The translations under genes were made by a program, and so were the position numbers. Below the pieces are notes generated by a model. The model saw only the letters and a program-made list of their open reading frames with translations. It searched no databases and was not told the DNA's origin. DNA of 28,731 nucleotides from Plantago elongata (lineage: Eukaryota > Streptophyta > Magnoliopsida > Lamiales > Plantaginaceae), in NCBI GenBank assembly GCA_036897095.1, contig JAYMSP010001801.1, positions 1 to 28,731 on the forward strand, written 5' to 3'. Shown here in pieces: positions 19,217-28,731 of the stretch (the first letter of the stretch is position 1; each line of letters begins with the position of its first letter).

Positions 19217-21419
19217 CTATAGATAAGGAACTGGAAACCTTTGTGTTTCAGGCCCAGCAGCCATATCCTCCCACAGCAAATCTGAGAGTGCCATTGTCAA
19301 CTCTCCCACATTACCTACACCAAGAATTCAAATAACAACCTTGACCAAAAAGTACAGATATGTCTTCAACTTGTTAGTTTCAGGCAAATGTATACAACTG
19401 TACAAGTTGTAAACAATCCAATGATGCTTAAAATTGTTAAAACATGCAATGTGACGAAAATTAAGTGAAAAATCAACTTACCATCTCCTATAGGCTTCTC
19501 ATCCCACATTATAACAGGCAATATTGGAAGAGTGCTTCCAACATACATCATTTCAGCTGCTGCTTTACCCTCTTCGATGGTAAGATGGCCAGTTCTCACA
19601 CCCTTCAGTCGTCCTTGCTCTACCAGCTTCGGAGCAAGTTCAAGAAGTCTCATTGCAGTGCACCCACTGAGGATCTTATCAAAGAACGGCAAGACAAGCT
19701 CTCCGTCTTTAGTAATAAAAGCAACATTCACGTTTGGACCCTCAGCTATATAACCTACTTCATCCACCCATATGGATGCAAATGCTCCCACATCCTCTGC
19801 TTCCATTTTTGAAAGGACGTTCGGAAGGTAATTAACATTCTTCATCGTGGCAAAGAGTGGTTGTTTCATAGGTATCTTTGAAGTGACAACTTTGACTCCC
19901 TCTTTGCATTGGGAGAAATCTTCATCTATCACTACTGCGTAGAAAGCTGATGTTGGGCATCCTGCAGGAGAGAGCAGGAAGTCACCTGGTCCAGCACTTA
20001 ACCAGTATCTAAGAGTCCCTTTTCTAATCTGTGATGCTGTTGCTAGCTGAATCAGTATGCTCCTAAGAGTAGATTGAGGGAACGGAGAAACAATTCTTGC
20101 TTTCGCTGCTGATCTTAGAAAACGGGAAAGATGCACATCCAACTCATAGAGATGTCTGTTAAGTAACAACCAACAAATCAATATCTAACATCATGAAAAA
20201 AGTACAACATGTGTGAAATTTCAATGTGTGATAACACCAACAAGCTTTCTCCAGTCCCTAATGCTACATTCTTAATAAACTTGAGGCTCTATATAGAAAT
20301 CTTTTAACAACTTACTCCATGTATTTTATAGTTCTATTCTATCTTGAAGTGTGATAAATATGTGAATTGGCTTGAGACAATGCTCAAGCTGAAGATGAAT
20401 AAAGTTCAAAAATATTTGTTCCATTGTAAAACACTTGCACTATTAGTATAGTCTGATCAAAATGCATGAAACATTCAAGGTAAAGCAATTCCAATATGAT
20501 CATTTAGAGAAGAATCAATAAGCTTTGTTGGAAGAAACATACCCATCAAGAATTATTGCAGTGTCAAATACACCATGGCCTCGATGAACCATGTGGTCAT
20601 CTATCGGGATGACCATCATTGCTGGATCAAGAATTATCCCGCCGTATACACTGGAATACATTGCTGGGTATGGCTTTTTTATCCCTGACCACTTCTCTTG
20701 CAACTTGGAGAGCAGCTATACAATTGCAACAAATGCAGGCAATTTCATGTTAAATGAGGAGAAATTTCATCATATTCAGATGCTTTTATTCTTTTTTCTA
20801 GACCTGATACCATAGATGATCCAAAGAACAAGTCAAGATATTCATTAACACTGGTTCATTCCATCCTCATGTTAAACTCACTCAGTCATTATCTATTACC
20901 CCGTCTGTAGTCTATACTATACGTTCATTTACATCAAGTATCATTTGTAAAACTCTGAAAACTCCTTTGTTCTTCTACTTGTGCAATGAACATGTCAGAC
21001 TATTTTTTTACCTCTTTTTTGATAGTTAACATGCATATGTTATGCATACACCAATAAAAATCCAACCTTTTATTACGAGTATCAGTACAGACATGAAACA
21101 TCAATATGTTAAGGTTACTACCAGTAAGCCTATCTTGATACATACTAAACATTATAGTAACTTCCATTTGATTATTCATGTAAGTCTTGTAGATTCAGGT
21201 AAAATATGAACTGAAAACATGGGGTTTGTTAGATTCACCTCTTCTGATGATGAAAACACATGAACCTTCAGATCACCTCCATTTTCCACCTCAGGAGCAA
21301 TAACTGTATATCCTTGAGAATAACATACAGAAAAGACCATCAACAACTAAACTGTAAAAATCCAAGAAGTTGATGAGAGAAAGAGGATTACCATCAGAAC
21401 AAATGATGGGGGTCGCCAT
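19217..21419 (-). CDS. Class IV aminotransferase (D-amino-acid / branched-chain type)
   Basis: Five exons: 21419-21392, 21303-21239, 20715-20543, 20155-19482 and 19314-19217, all with GT..AG borders and matching phases, giving 345 residues. It is a fold-type IV PLP enzyme of the plant D-aminoacid-aminotransferase-like group. Seen are PIDDHMVHRGHGVFDTA (residues 68-84), RYWLSAGPGDF (138-148), the presumed PLP lysine 194 in ATMKNVNYLPN, Glu227 in AEGPNVNVAF and SGCTAMRLLEL (from 252). It should move an amino group between an amino acid and a keto acid; the substrate cannot be told. No frameshift or stop breaks it. The first 31 residues are acidic and unlike a plastid transit peptide, so it may be cytosolic, or a further 5' exon is missing. 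Closest recalled relatives are Arabidopsis At3g05190 and At5g57850 types. Confidence 0.88.
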
Positions 21420-21936
21420 ATCTCACAGAAAAGCTTTGGAATATAGAGATAAAAAAGTTATGAATGTGTGTTGAGCTTCTAAGAGGAGTAGGTCACTTTT
21501 ATGGGAAAAATTTATGTCCTTTTCTGATTTAAACAATGGTTCTAATTTTGTTATGCTTGACATTGTTTTGAATTGTTATTGCTGGTGCCTCACTTTTTGT
21601 CCTTTGTTCTGTTTTCTTGTTCAATACTAGTGCTTAGCATTTTGCATTGGACTGACTTGTGCTAGTATTATTCGGTCAAGAATTTGCAAATTCCAAATGA
21701 AATTTATATTCCTACAAGTTGAAATGTACATAAATAGGGTCCAAAAAGTTTTACTGCTTACAAAAAAAAGCAGTTAGTAAACTAAGTAATAGTCTTTTAA
21801 GTTCACATATAATACATACATTATCATCTGTGTCTTTCTTTCATCTATGATCAGTATATTTTTTTTTATCTTTTTAACTGTAATAGAATGTGTAGATAAT
21901 CTATGCAGCTTTGAGGATCACCACTTTGATCTATCC
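21420..21936. other. Spacer between the two aminotransferase genes
   Basis: 517 bp holding the 3' end of the TAT transcript and the promoter of the class IV gene, both minus strand. AT-rich, with a short A/T tract around 21440-21470 but no clear TATA box; no repeat was found. Confidence 0.4.
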
Positions 21937-24542
21937 TCAACAGGAATGCCTTTGACAAAAAGACTTCACCCTCTCCAACGCTTCGTCCAGAGCATATGGT
22001 TCAACTGCAAATGTGATTCTGAGCCAATTTTTTAGACCAACAGCAAGTCCTGCAAACCATATACAAGTTGCACCATATGTTTAGTTTTAATTTATGTTCA
22101 TGATATTGATACTACTCTTTTCGGACTAGCTGAGTAAACTTCACAGACAAAAACATTATATAGAAATAATGGAGGATCGAGCAATTTGGATGCTTTGCAG
22201 CCTACCAGTTAGGACATGGTTCTCAACTGCAAGTCATTTTTACGAATCTCGCAAGGAAATATTACTATACTCTCTTAGGTTGTCAATCATTTCCAATAAG
22301 AGGATCACTTCCGGTTTATGTTACCTGGGAGAATAATAACAGATTCCTCTTTGGCCAACTTGAAACAGAAGTCGATATCATCCCTAATATCTTTAAGCTG
22401 GGAGACATCCAGTCTAACCTGCATTGGCAAGCATGTGAAAGAAACAATTAATCCAAAGACTGGTTGCAAATAAGTGAAATGTTATTGTAAGATTTGCAAA
22501 ACATACCATGAAAGCCATTGATCCTTCTGGTTTACGAGCACAACTAAGTGCAGGTATCTCTTTAATCTTGGTGCAACACATCTCAGAAGTTTGCTTCAGA
22601 ATATTAATGGTTTTCCTGAAGAAAACATCTTGTGTTTGCTCGATAATGGTTGGGACAGCTGCCTGAAACATCAAATCCGATGACTAATAAGAAAGCAGGT
22701 TATCCATAAACCAATAGAGACAGGAACATAAATATAATACTATGTTATAGCACTCGAATAATGAGTAGCACCTGAATGAATGTTGCAGGACCACCACAAG
22801 TGTCGCAGTACTTCTTAAGTCGTTCAACAAACTGATCAGAAGACAATAGAAACATACAAGTAAATTAACAACAATTCTGCAAGCATCTCAATACAGAATG
22901 TCAAATGAGTTGCTCTAAACAACCCAACAATGATTGAAGAAGCAAAAATACCTTGGGGGTTTTTAGCATGCCATCAGGATCAGTTGTGACCAACCAACCG
23001 ACACGCCAACCAGGTACTAACCATCTTTTTGACAAGGACCCGAGAGTAAGCACTGGTGCAATGGATCCGAAAACTCCCATAGGAACAAAGGGATTAGTAC
23101 CAAAAGCAAGATGCCCATAAACTTCATCAGCAATTACAACGATTCCAAGCCTCTTTGCTGTTTCAGCAATCTTCTGTAGATGCTGGTAAGAATACACATT
23201 CCCACAAGGATTCCCGGGATTTATGATCACCATTGCAACTGTATTATGATCAGCCAACTTTTCTACCGCACTTAGGTCGACCTCCCAGCCTCCATCTGGA
23301 AGAAGATCAAAATATCTTGTTTCGACATTTCTAAAGGCAGCACATAGTCCATATAACGGAAAGCACGGCCTTGGCAGCAAGATGTTAGCACCAGGCCGTG
23401 CCAACATCGCTAATGATATTTCAATAGCTTGTGTACATCCAGAGGTTACATAAACATCCTCAGAAGATAACTTGTATGGCAGATCACGAGATAGATATTC
23501 AGCAACAGCCCTGCAAAGCATTTGTTGGAAATACTTATATCAGCAATCTTGAACCAAAATGCCAAAACCAGAAAGTTACCATTTTTCTCCCATCCATAAA
23601 CATTTTGAGTGATTGTTAAGTTCCAGTTTTATCCAATGATCAATATAAGAACTTCTCATTATACTATACAAGCTTTTAACTCATTCTTGTGTATAAATCT
23701 TACGAACAAGATTGGCAAGTAACACCCTGGCCTATATAGATTAACAGCAATGTTACTTCTCCTCCCCAAAATACATAGTAGTATGCATTTAGCTACCGGT
23801 AAAAAACAGCTGACACCTTAAAAACATAGTTTGGGCAGCAGATATGTATTAGGTTAGCTACCCCTCGGCCACGTTTCAAATACACATCAAATTCTAAAAC
23901 TTGCAGCCAGGTAACCAAAAGTGAAAGAAGACCTCTCTTTGCACAATTTAAGGAAAAATATAAGTAAAAACAGAAACTTGAGCAGGCTATGGGCTATGAT
24001 ACCACGTATAAAGGGACTCTAACTAGCTTAACAGCCTTGTAAGGGGAGATAGTTTCCCGTATCTATTAAATGATGTGGGATATTTAACATTACCTGGGAC
24101 TTACATATATTACATATTACACCCATATTAAATTTACACTCGAACATGCTTTCAAATAGGTCGAAACTGAATTTGGAATCAGCTCCTAGATAAACACACA
24201 AGCAATAAACATGAATTGAAAAAAGAAAGCAAGAAGTAAGAAAATGAGTTACTACTTTCTGGTTTGAGGGAGACCAACAGTGGGGGCATAGCCATTGAAT
24301 TTGGCAGAACGAAGAGCATCAACAAGAGCTTGCTCAGAAGAAGCAGTTGCAGAGAAGCAAGAATAAGCAGTTGGGTCACCAATCCCAAGTGAAATAACGC
24401 TCCTACTATTCCCATTTCCATTAGAGCAGGTCGTCTCCGTCAACAAGCCTAGCATCCCTTTAATCGTGATATTTACAGGGGCCTCCATTTCCTCTTCACG
24501 AGCTTCTCTTTCCTTTGCAGATTTTGCCATTGCTGTTGGCAT
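21937..24542 (-). CDS. TAT: Tyrosine aminotransferase-like protein (TAT)
   Basis: Six exons (24542-24256, 23510-22952, 22831-22772, 22662-22507, 22418-22325, 22049-21937) with consistent phases give 422 residues, the usual length for plant TAT. It is a class I PLP aminotransferase. Seen are [13 protein letters not shown] near the start, [19 protein letters not shown] (120-138), [11 protein letters not shown] with Asn196, [12 protein letters not shown] with Asp224 and Tyr227, the PLP lysine 257 in [12 protein letters not shown] with Arg265, and the carboxylate-binding Arg396 in NWLRITF. TATs make 4-hydroxyphenylpyruvate from tyrosine for tocopherol, plastoquinone and, in Lamiaceae, rosmarinic acid; related plant enzymes act on other substrates, so the exact one is an inference. 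The start ATG at 24542 lies about 90 bp after a TATA box; a second in-frame ATG (MAKSAK) follows closely. Confidence 0.92.
23993..24089 (-). mobile_element. TRIM-like LTR and primer-binding site in TAT intron 1
   Basis: On the minus strand, a short LTR-like block begins at 24089 with TGTTAAATATCCCACATCAT, the start typical of plant TRIM elements. About 85 bp later comes TGGTATCATAGC (24004-23993), one base off the initiator-Met primer-binding site TGGTATCAGAGC. No coding sequence, PPT or second LTR follows. It is a remnant in the 745-bp first intron and does not touch the splice sites. Confidence 0.65.
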
Positions 24543-24628
24543 TGATGTAGCAGTACTTGCTTTGCTTGCTCTCGGTATGTATGCGCATGTGTTTCGTGAA
24601 TGCTTGGTTTGTTTGATTGGTTCGTTGT

Positions 24629-24636
24629 AATTTATA
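24629..24636 (-). promoter_or_regulatory. TATA box of the TAT gene
   Basis: TATAAATT in a CCCTATAAATTAC context, about 90 bp before the start codon. This places the transcription start near 24600 and gives a leader of about 60 nt. Confidence 0.7.
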
Positions 24637-24639
24637 GGG

Positions 24640-25285
24640 CCACACACATTTTCTCACACTCAATCTCTAAATGTGGCTCCCGTTTTTATCGTTACACACG
24701 AATGGATTCAGTAACTTTGAAGAATTAGTCGTTGTTCTAAACAAAACTCAAGTAATGTTACACAAATCTAAACTGAAATGAATAGATTATAAATACATCG
24801 TGCATTCGTGAAATAACCAAAATTGAATAACTAGTGTGGGTAAAAATTGAGGCCAAGAGAAGAGTTGGGACTTACGTGGCCAACAGTTATCCAGGCGCCA
24901 GATGGAAAGCTAGTAGGAATTTGCGTGACGCTACAAAAGAGGGAAGCAAAAATCACAAGAAAATAAATATCATCATCACACAGCCTTAAAGACTTGCATT
25001 TCTCTTCTTCAACACTAACTCAAACTCCACTTGGATTATCATCAACCCCTAATTTTTTCGTTCCATTTACGGAAATAGGAGGCACATAATAGACCAAAAT
25101 GCTCGACATTTTCCCACTAGTTGATACTTCTTAGATTATTCTATCCAGTCGGTCGTGAAGATTTTAATTATAATTTTCTGCAATACACTATTTATAACGT
25201 CAACATCTCACTTATTATAATAATATTTACACCTCTCCTCTCTATAAATTTTCTACTTTTTCAATTCATATTTCTTTTAAATTTA
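24640..25285. other. Upstream region of TAT
   Basis: Promoter side of the TAT gene. Apart from the motif cluster at 24874-24930 it is AT-rich and has no gene or repeat that I recognise. A C/T-rich stretch at 25005-25070 could be a leader of an unrelated transcript, but no frame follows it. Confidence 0.4.
24874..24930 (-). promoter_or_regulatory. Possible ACGT, MYB and TGACG motifs upstream of TAT
   Basis: About 240-300 bp before the TATA box lie CCACGTAA (ACGT-core, 24873-24880), TAACTGTTG (MYB-type, near 24882-24890) and TGACG (24926-24930, as-1-like). Such words occur by chance, and only their grouping in a short GC-richer patch makes them worth noting. Confidence 0.3.
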
Positions 25286-25432
25286 AGGGTTGATTGGTAT
25301 GACATTTGAATAGAGATTTTGGTGAAATTATGTTGAAATGAAATTAAAATGAGGTATTTGAAGTGTATTTTAGGCCAAATCACTGTTCATCGAATTAAAT
25401 GGGGACATTTAAATGCCTGACCAATCAGCCCC
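25286..25432. mobile_element. Tourist-like MITE, copy 2
   Basis: 147-bp relative of 3421-3561. Left end AGGGTTGATTGGTATGACAT and right end (minus strand) GGGGCTGATTGGTCAGGCAT form an imperfect inverted repeat of about 28 bp. The flanks are TTA on the left (25283-25285) and TTT on the right, close to the TTA/TAA duplication of Tourist elements. Non-coding. Confidence 0.75.
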
Positions 25433-25580
25433 TTTGAAACTTTATTCATTATTTTAATTTAAACGTCGTTTATTTATCATAGCGAAATTAAAAAGGATAA
25501 TTTGGTATAATCAAGTTTACATTTTTCAAGTACATTTTACATTTTCTAGTATTTATAATTTAAATTATACAATTGATGTA

Positions 25581-25800
25581 CTCCCTCCGTTCTAGACTCG
25601 ATTTCTTATTGGTTCGGGCACGAATTTTAGATAAATGTATAATTTGGGAATGATAGTGATTATAGATTTATAGTAAGAAAAATAAAATAAAAATATGAAA
25701 TTATGTTGATAAAGTGAATGGATAGTGAATAAAGTCGTACATGTGTTAATAAATAAGAAGAGAGAGTTCTTGAGTATAGTAAAAAATGAATCGGGAATAA
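25581..25800. mobile_element. Stowaway-like MITE, one end lost
   Basis: CTCCCTCCGTTC preceded by TA (25579-25580) is a Stowaway terminal repeat. The interior (...TTGGTTCGGGCACGAATTTTAGATAAATG...) continues to about 25800, where ATGAATCGGGAATAA stops short of the expected GGACGGAGGGAG right end. No TA duplication is present on that side. It belongs to the same broad superfamily as 8543-8781 but shows no close similarity in its interior. Confidence 0.65.
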
Positions 25801-26099
25801 TTTACATCAACAATTAGTGAGGAATGAGGTTTATAGTACCCTATACATAATTAGTAACTACAAATTTTCTATCGTCAATTAAGGTGTCGTTCTGACTATT
25901 GTCAGTCAATATATCAACATATTACATTATTTTTTATCGCACTCAATTATTGATCCATATCGCACTCTACTATAATTTTTTATTATTAATTTTATTTTTT
26001 GTTTAATCTCCTACTTTGAAGAATATTTTAATTTAATTTTAATTATGAATTTTGATTTTTTTTAAAGTATTCAATTTATTTATTTTACAAGAAATTAAA
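25801..26099. other. AT-rich intergenic DNA
   Basis: Very AT-rich stretch with T-runs. It may include the target-side flank of the LINE fragment that follows. No gene recognised. Confidence 0.4.
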
Positions 26100-27298
26100 A
26101 TATATGGAAGCCCAATAAGAGTATAAATTTCAAAGGGGCATACCCCAGTAGATGTACAGAATAACAAAACAACTCAAACACCAATAAAAAGTTCAAGTAT
26201 TAGGACTATACTGCAACACTAGCAAATGGACTCGACTATACCTCCTGGATATACCACTCAGTAAAAGCCATCCAACCATACAAACTACACAAACTATCGA
26301 AATAAAACTACAACAACTCGTTGAGCTTAAATCCAGCTTGTCCAGGTACTGCCTCCGATAAAGTGCGCACACTTTAAACTCTTGACTCCAGCAAGCTGTG
26401 ATCAGGTTCTCATATTATCATAGCAATAATAGAGCATCCCATGGCAGTAGAATTGTATGTGCCACAACTCTCAAGGCTTCAGAAACACCCACACCAACTC
26501 CATCACCAGTTTTATGGCCACCAAAAGCAACAGCAGCAGGCTAATTAAAACCTGCACAACATTCACTTGGGCACTAAAAGGAGCATCAATAGTTCCAACA
26601 CAAATATAACATCACAAAGCCCAACAATACATCAAACAAAAGGTACCTCCCAGTAAACAATAAAATGCAACTAGAAACACCTGCTAACTCTGCACTCATT
26701 CAATCCATCCAGCTTTAGCCAACTAACCATAAGCAAACAAAACCGCATTTTACAGGCCACTACCAATCTGTCAGCTGGAACCATCTGCAAACAATCACAA
26801 AAAGCAGTAATACCAAACACACACAACCAATTAGCATCAAATCCTTAAAAGCCTACTTCTACAACTTTTAACAAGCCTTGTTATAAGGAGTATTGCAGTA
26901 AATCTCAATGAGAGAAACTAAATCCTGAGCAACCTGTTTACATACAGTAGCACAAAGCACCAACACATTCTCAAAGCAATGTCTATTTCTAGATTTCTAT
27001 ATAGCATCCATCAGACCATCACACACCCAAAACCAGCAGATCTAATCATAAAAATAAGAGAATTCTGAAACAAATTATTAGAAAAATAAGAAATCCAATG
27101 ATCAATAGAATCACCTCTAAACCTAACCCCTAATGCTCCCACTATCTTATCAATAATATACGAAGCATAGGGACATAAGCAAAACAGATGATCATGATCC
27201 TCAGCAACCAGAGAACACAAGCTACACATGTTATCATTAATAATGCCAAATCTAATCAACATGTTAGTTCCAGTGTACAACAATCGAAGATAACAAAA
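26100..27298 (-). mobile_element. 3' end of a second LINE, cut by an LTR
   Basis: Minus strand. The frame 27283-27011 carries a zf-RVT domain (MLIRFGIINDNMCSLCSLVA, EDHDHLFCLCPYAS) that normally follows the LINE reverse transcriptase. Downstream, to about 26100, decayed sequence with the usual late LINE frame fragments follows, so this would be the 3' end of a LINE whose 5' part is missing. The 5' side stops exactly where an LTR terminus (27299) begins. No A tail or target duplication was clear at the 3' side. It is not a copy of the LINE at 8790-15480: the zf-RVT sequences differ strongly. Confidence 0.7.
27011..27283 (-). pseudogene. LINE zf-RVT domain fragment
   Basis: 90-codon frame with CSLC, a His pair in EDHDHLF and CPYAS, the zinc-binding motif of plant LINE ORF2 proteins. 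It ends GFGCVMV where a stop breaks the frame. It is the remains of a mobile-element protein with no independent function. Confidence 0.75.
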
Positions 27299-27519
27299 TG
27301 TAGATAAAACAAACCGCCTTTTGTAAGACTAATCCGAGTCCTGTGCTTGCACAGTTTCCTTAAAACAATTACGCCCCCTCACCTATGGTGCTTTGAGGAT
27401 TCACTGGACGCTTCTGGCGAACTTAGATTATGCCTGGATTATCAAGGATTGAAGGAAGGAGAAGAAAACAGAAGAGAAGAGTTCTGTTGGTGTAAAATTT
27501 ATACTTCAACACTGAGACC

Positions 27520-27527
27520 TTTTTATA
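27520..27527 (-). promoter_or_regulatory. TATA box of the LTR
   Basis: TATAAAAA on the minus strand, about 100 bp beyond the last repeat of the U3 array. Best TATA candidate in the LTR. Confidence 0.6.
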
Positions 27528-27614
27528 GGTGAGGAATGGGTGAGTAATGACAATCTCAATTAACTACACCAGTAGTTGGTGCACTTTAATGGTGCACTTT
27601 AATGGTGTAACTCC

Positions 27615-28357
27615 TACTTATTCATTGTGCCACAAGTAGTGGAGGTAGTGGACAATAATGAGAAGAGTTACAGAATATGAAGAGTCCATTAAGAAAAATC
27701 TGGAAGAAAAAAAACGTTCAGACCATGAGCAAAATGTTGGCACTCGCGGGCCATCCGTTTGTGCCTATTTTGGTCCGGCATTCGTGTACGCAGATCGCGC
27801 ACGCTCGCTCGCACCCAAGTCCCACTAATTCATTGTGCCACAAGTAGTGGAGGTAGTGGACAACAATGAGAAGAGTTACAGAATATGAAGAGTCCATTAA
27901 GAAAAATCTGGAAGAAAAAAACGTTCAGACAAAAACGTTCAGACCATGAGCAAAATATTGGCACTCGCAGGCCAGCCGCTTGTGCCTATTTTGGTCCGGC
28001 ATTCGTGTACGCAGATCACGCTCGCTCGCACCCAAGTCCCACTAATTCATTGTGCCACAAGTAGTGGAGGTAGTGGGCAACAATGAGAAGAGTTATAGAA
28101 TATGAAGAGTCCATTAAGAAAAATCTGGAAGAAAAAAATGTTCAGACCATGAGCAAAATGTTGGAACTCGTGGGCCAGCCGCTTGTGCCTTGGTCCGGCA
28201 TTCGTGTACGCGCGGCTATTTTGGTCCGGCATTCGTGCGCGACCGAGGGCCAGCCGCTTGTGCCTATTTTGGTCCGACATTCGTGTAAGCGCGGCTATTT
28301 TGGTCCGGCATTCGTGTACGCAGGTCGCGCACGCTCGCTCGCACCCAAGTCCCACTA
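27615..28357. repeat. Three ~210-310-bp tandem repeats with nested subrepeats
   Basis: Units start with TTCATTGTGCCACAAGTAGT at 27621, 27829 and 28046, giving 208 bp, 217 bp and about 310 bp. Each ends in GCTCGCTCGCACCCAAGTCC. The third unit is longer because TATTTTGGTCCGGCATTCGT and its neighbours are multiplied inside it (four close variants between 28190 and 28320). The second half of every unit is rich in CpG, unlike the rest of the window. Frames across it (28047-28418 and others) owe their length to the repeat and are not treated as genes. Confidence 0.9.
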
Positions 28358-28713
28358 GTTTCTGTACAAATCTGGTCAGGATTTGCACCCCCATGCGCCC
28401 GCGTAGAAGGTTTTCCATAACCTCACCATCACACTTAGCAAGTAAAATGATGCAATAGGTTATAAACTAGAGATGACTTTCATTTGCAAGCAATGTGGGC
28501 TAAACCCACTCATTCTTCCAACTTTAAGCACTTGTTCCTTACTAACCCAAGGTCCGTTTTGAGCATGCAATATATCAATTCGATGCTCTTATATAGTAGC
28601 TTACGACTATATATTTTAAATCACTTAATTAACGAATAATTAAGAAGTAGTCTAATAGCAAACATACCCCACAAGGCATAGTTTACTAATACTTTTCTTC
28701 ATAAATTCCAACA

Positions 28714-28731
28714 ATCCCCCACATGAAGAAA
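28714..28731 (-). other. Polypurine tract next to LTR
   Basis: On the minus strand CATGTGGGGGATT directly precedes TGTTGG, the start of the LTR. This purine tract marks the 3' end of the internal region and shows that the LTR at 27299-28713 is the 3' one. Confidence 0.6.

Larger units (their letters stand above)
27299..28713 (-). mobile_element. Copia-type 3' LTR with repeat-loaded U3
   Basis: On the minus strand the LTR starts TGTTGGAATTTATG at 28713, right after a purine tract (CATGTGGGGGATT, 28714-28725), and ends ATCTACA at 27299. At 1415 bp it is long for a plant LTR. A TATA box (TATAAAAA, 27520-27527) is followed by a transcribed-leader-like C/T-rich region. Upstream of it, in U3, lie three tandem repeats. 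The internal part of the element is beyond the right edge of the window, so 5 bp target duplication and coding capacity are unknown. The LTR sits within the LINE fragment at 27298. Confidence 0.7.

Noticed and set aside
28047..28458. Three overlapping frames of 91-123 codons
   Set aside because: They owe their length to the GC-rich tandem repeats of the LTR U3.

Overview
This is a plant nuclear genomic window, almost certainly from a eudicot. It has spliced genes with GT..AG introns, AT-rich intergenic DNA, and dense plant-type transposable elements: CACTA, copia-type LTR elements, L1-type LINEs with RNase H, tRNA-derived SINEs, Stowaway and Tourist-like MITEs. A Lamiales/asterid source is plausible from the look of the tyrosine-aminotransferase-like gene, but the sequence alone does not prove it.

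Layout. (1) 1-8790 is a transposon graveyard. A CACTA terminus (1-456) has landed inside a decayed Sirevirus/copia-like LTR element on the minus strand (457-1848). After it come a possible degraded SINE, a MITE with a fresh 57-bp tandem duplication beside it, a retroposed poly(A) unit flanked by a long target-site duplication (4303-5045), a probable solo LTR (5145-5636), a near-perfect 122-bp hairpin MITE (7159-7280), two minisatellites and a Stowaway MITE (8543-8781). (2) 8790-15480 is one decayed L1-type LINE on the plus strand (ORF1 with a CCHC knuckle, endonuclease, reverse transcriptase, zf-RVT, RNase H). A dimeric tRNA-derived SINE with a 19-bp target-site duplication is inserted in its RT domain. 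(3) 15480-18101 is a gene for a 660-residue DUF3444 protein without a J domain. It has a 5'-UTR intron and lies directly after the LINE. (4) 18298-18960 is a pseudogene fragment of a tyrosine aminotransferase (TAT) on the minus strand. (5) 19217-21419 is a five-exon class IV (D-amino-acid/branched-chain type) aminotransferase, minus strand. (6) 21937-24542 is a six-exon intact TAT-like gene, minus strand, with a TATA box at 24629-24636 and a TRIM-like LTR/primer-site remnant in intron 1. (7) 24640-28731 is again transposon-rich: a second MITE of the 3421 family, a truncated Stowaway, the 3' end of another LINE on the minus strand (about 26100-27298), and a copia-type 3' LTR (27299-28713) whose U3 carries three ~210-bp CpG-rich tandem repeats.

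The real host genes are three: DUF3444, class IV aminotransferase and TAT. The two aminotransferases use different PLP folds and lie head to tail, 517 bp apart. The TAT pseudogene on the far side of the class IV gene shows that a TAT copy once sat on both sides of it. No wholly new system is evident. The best candidates for a second look are the dimeric SINE, the unidentified retroposed unit, the hairpin MITE, the U3 repeat array and the TAT/class IV aminotransferase neighbourhood.
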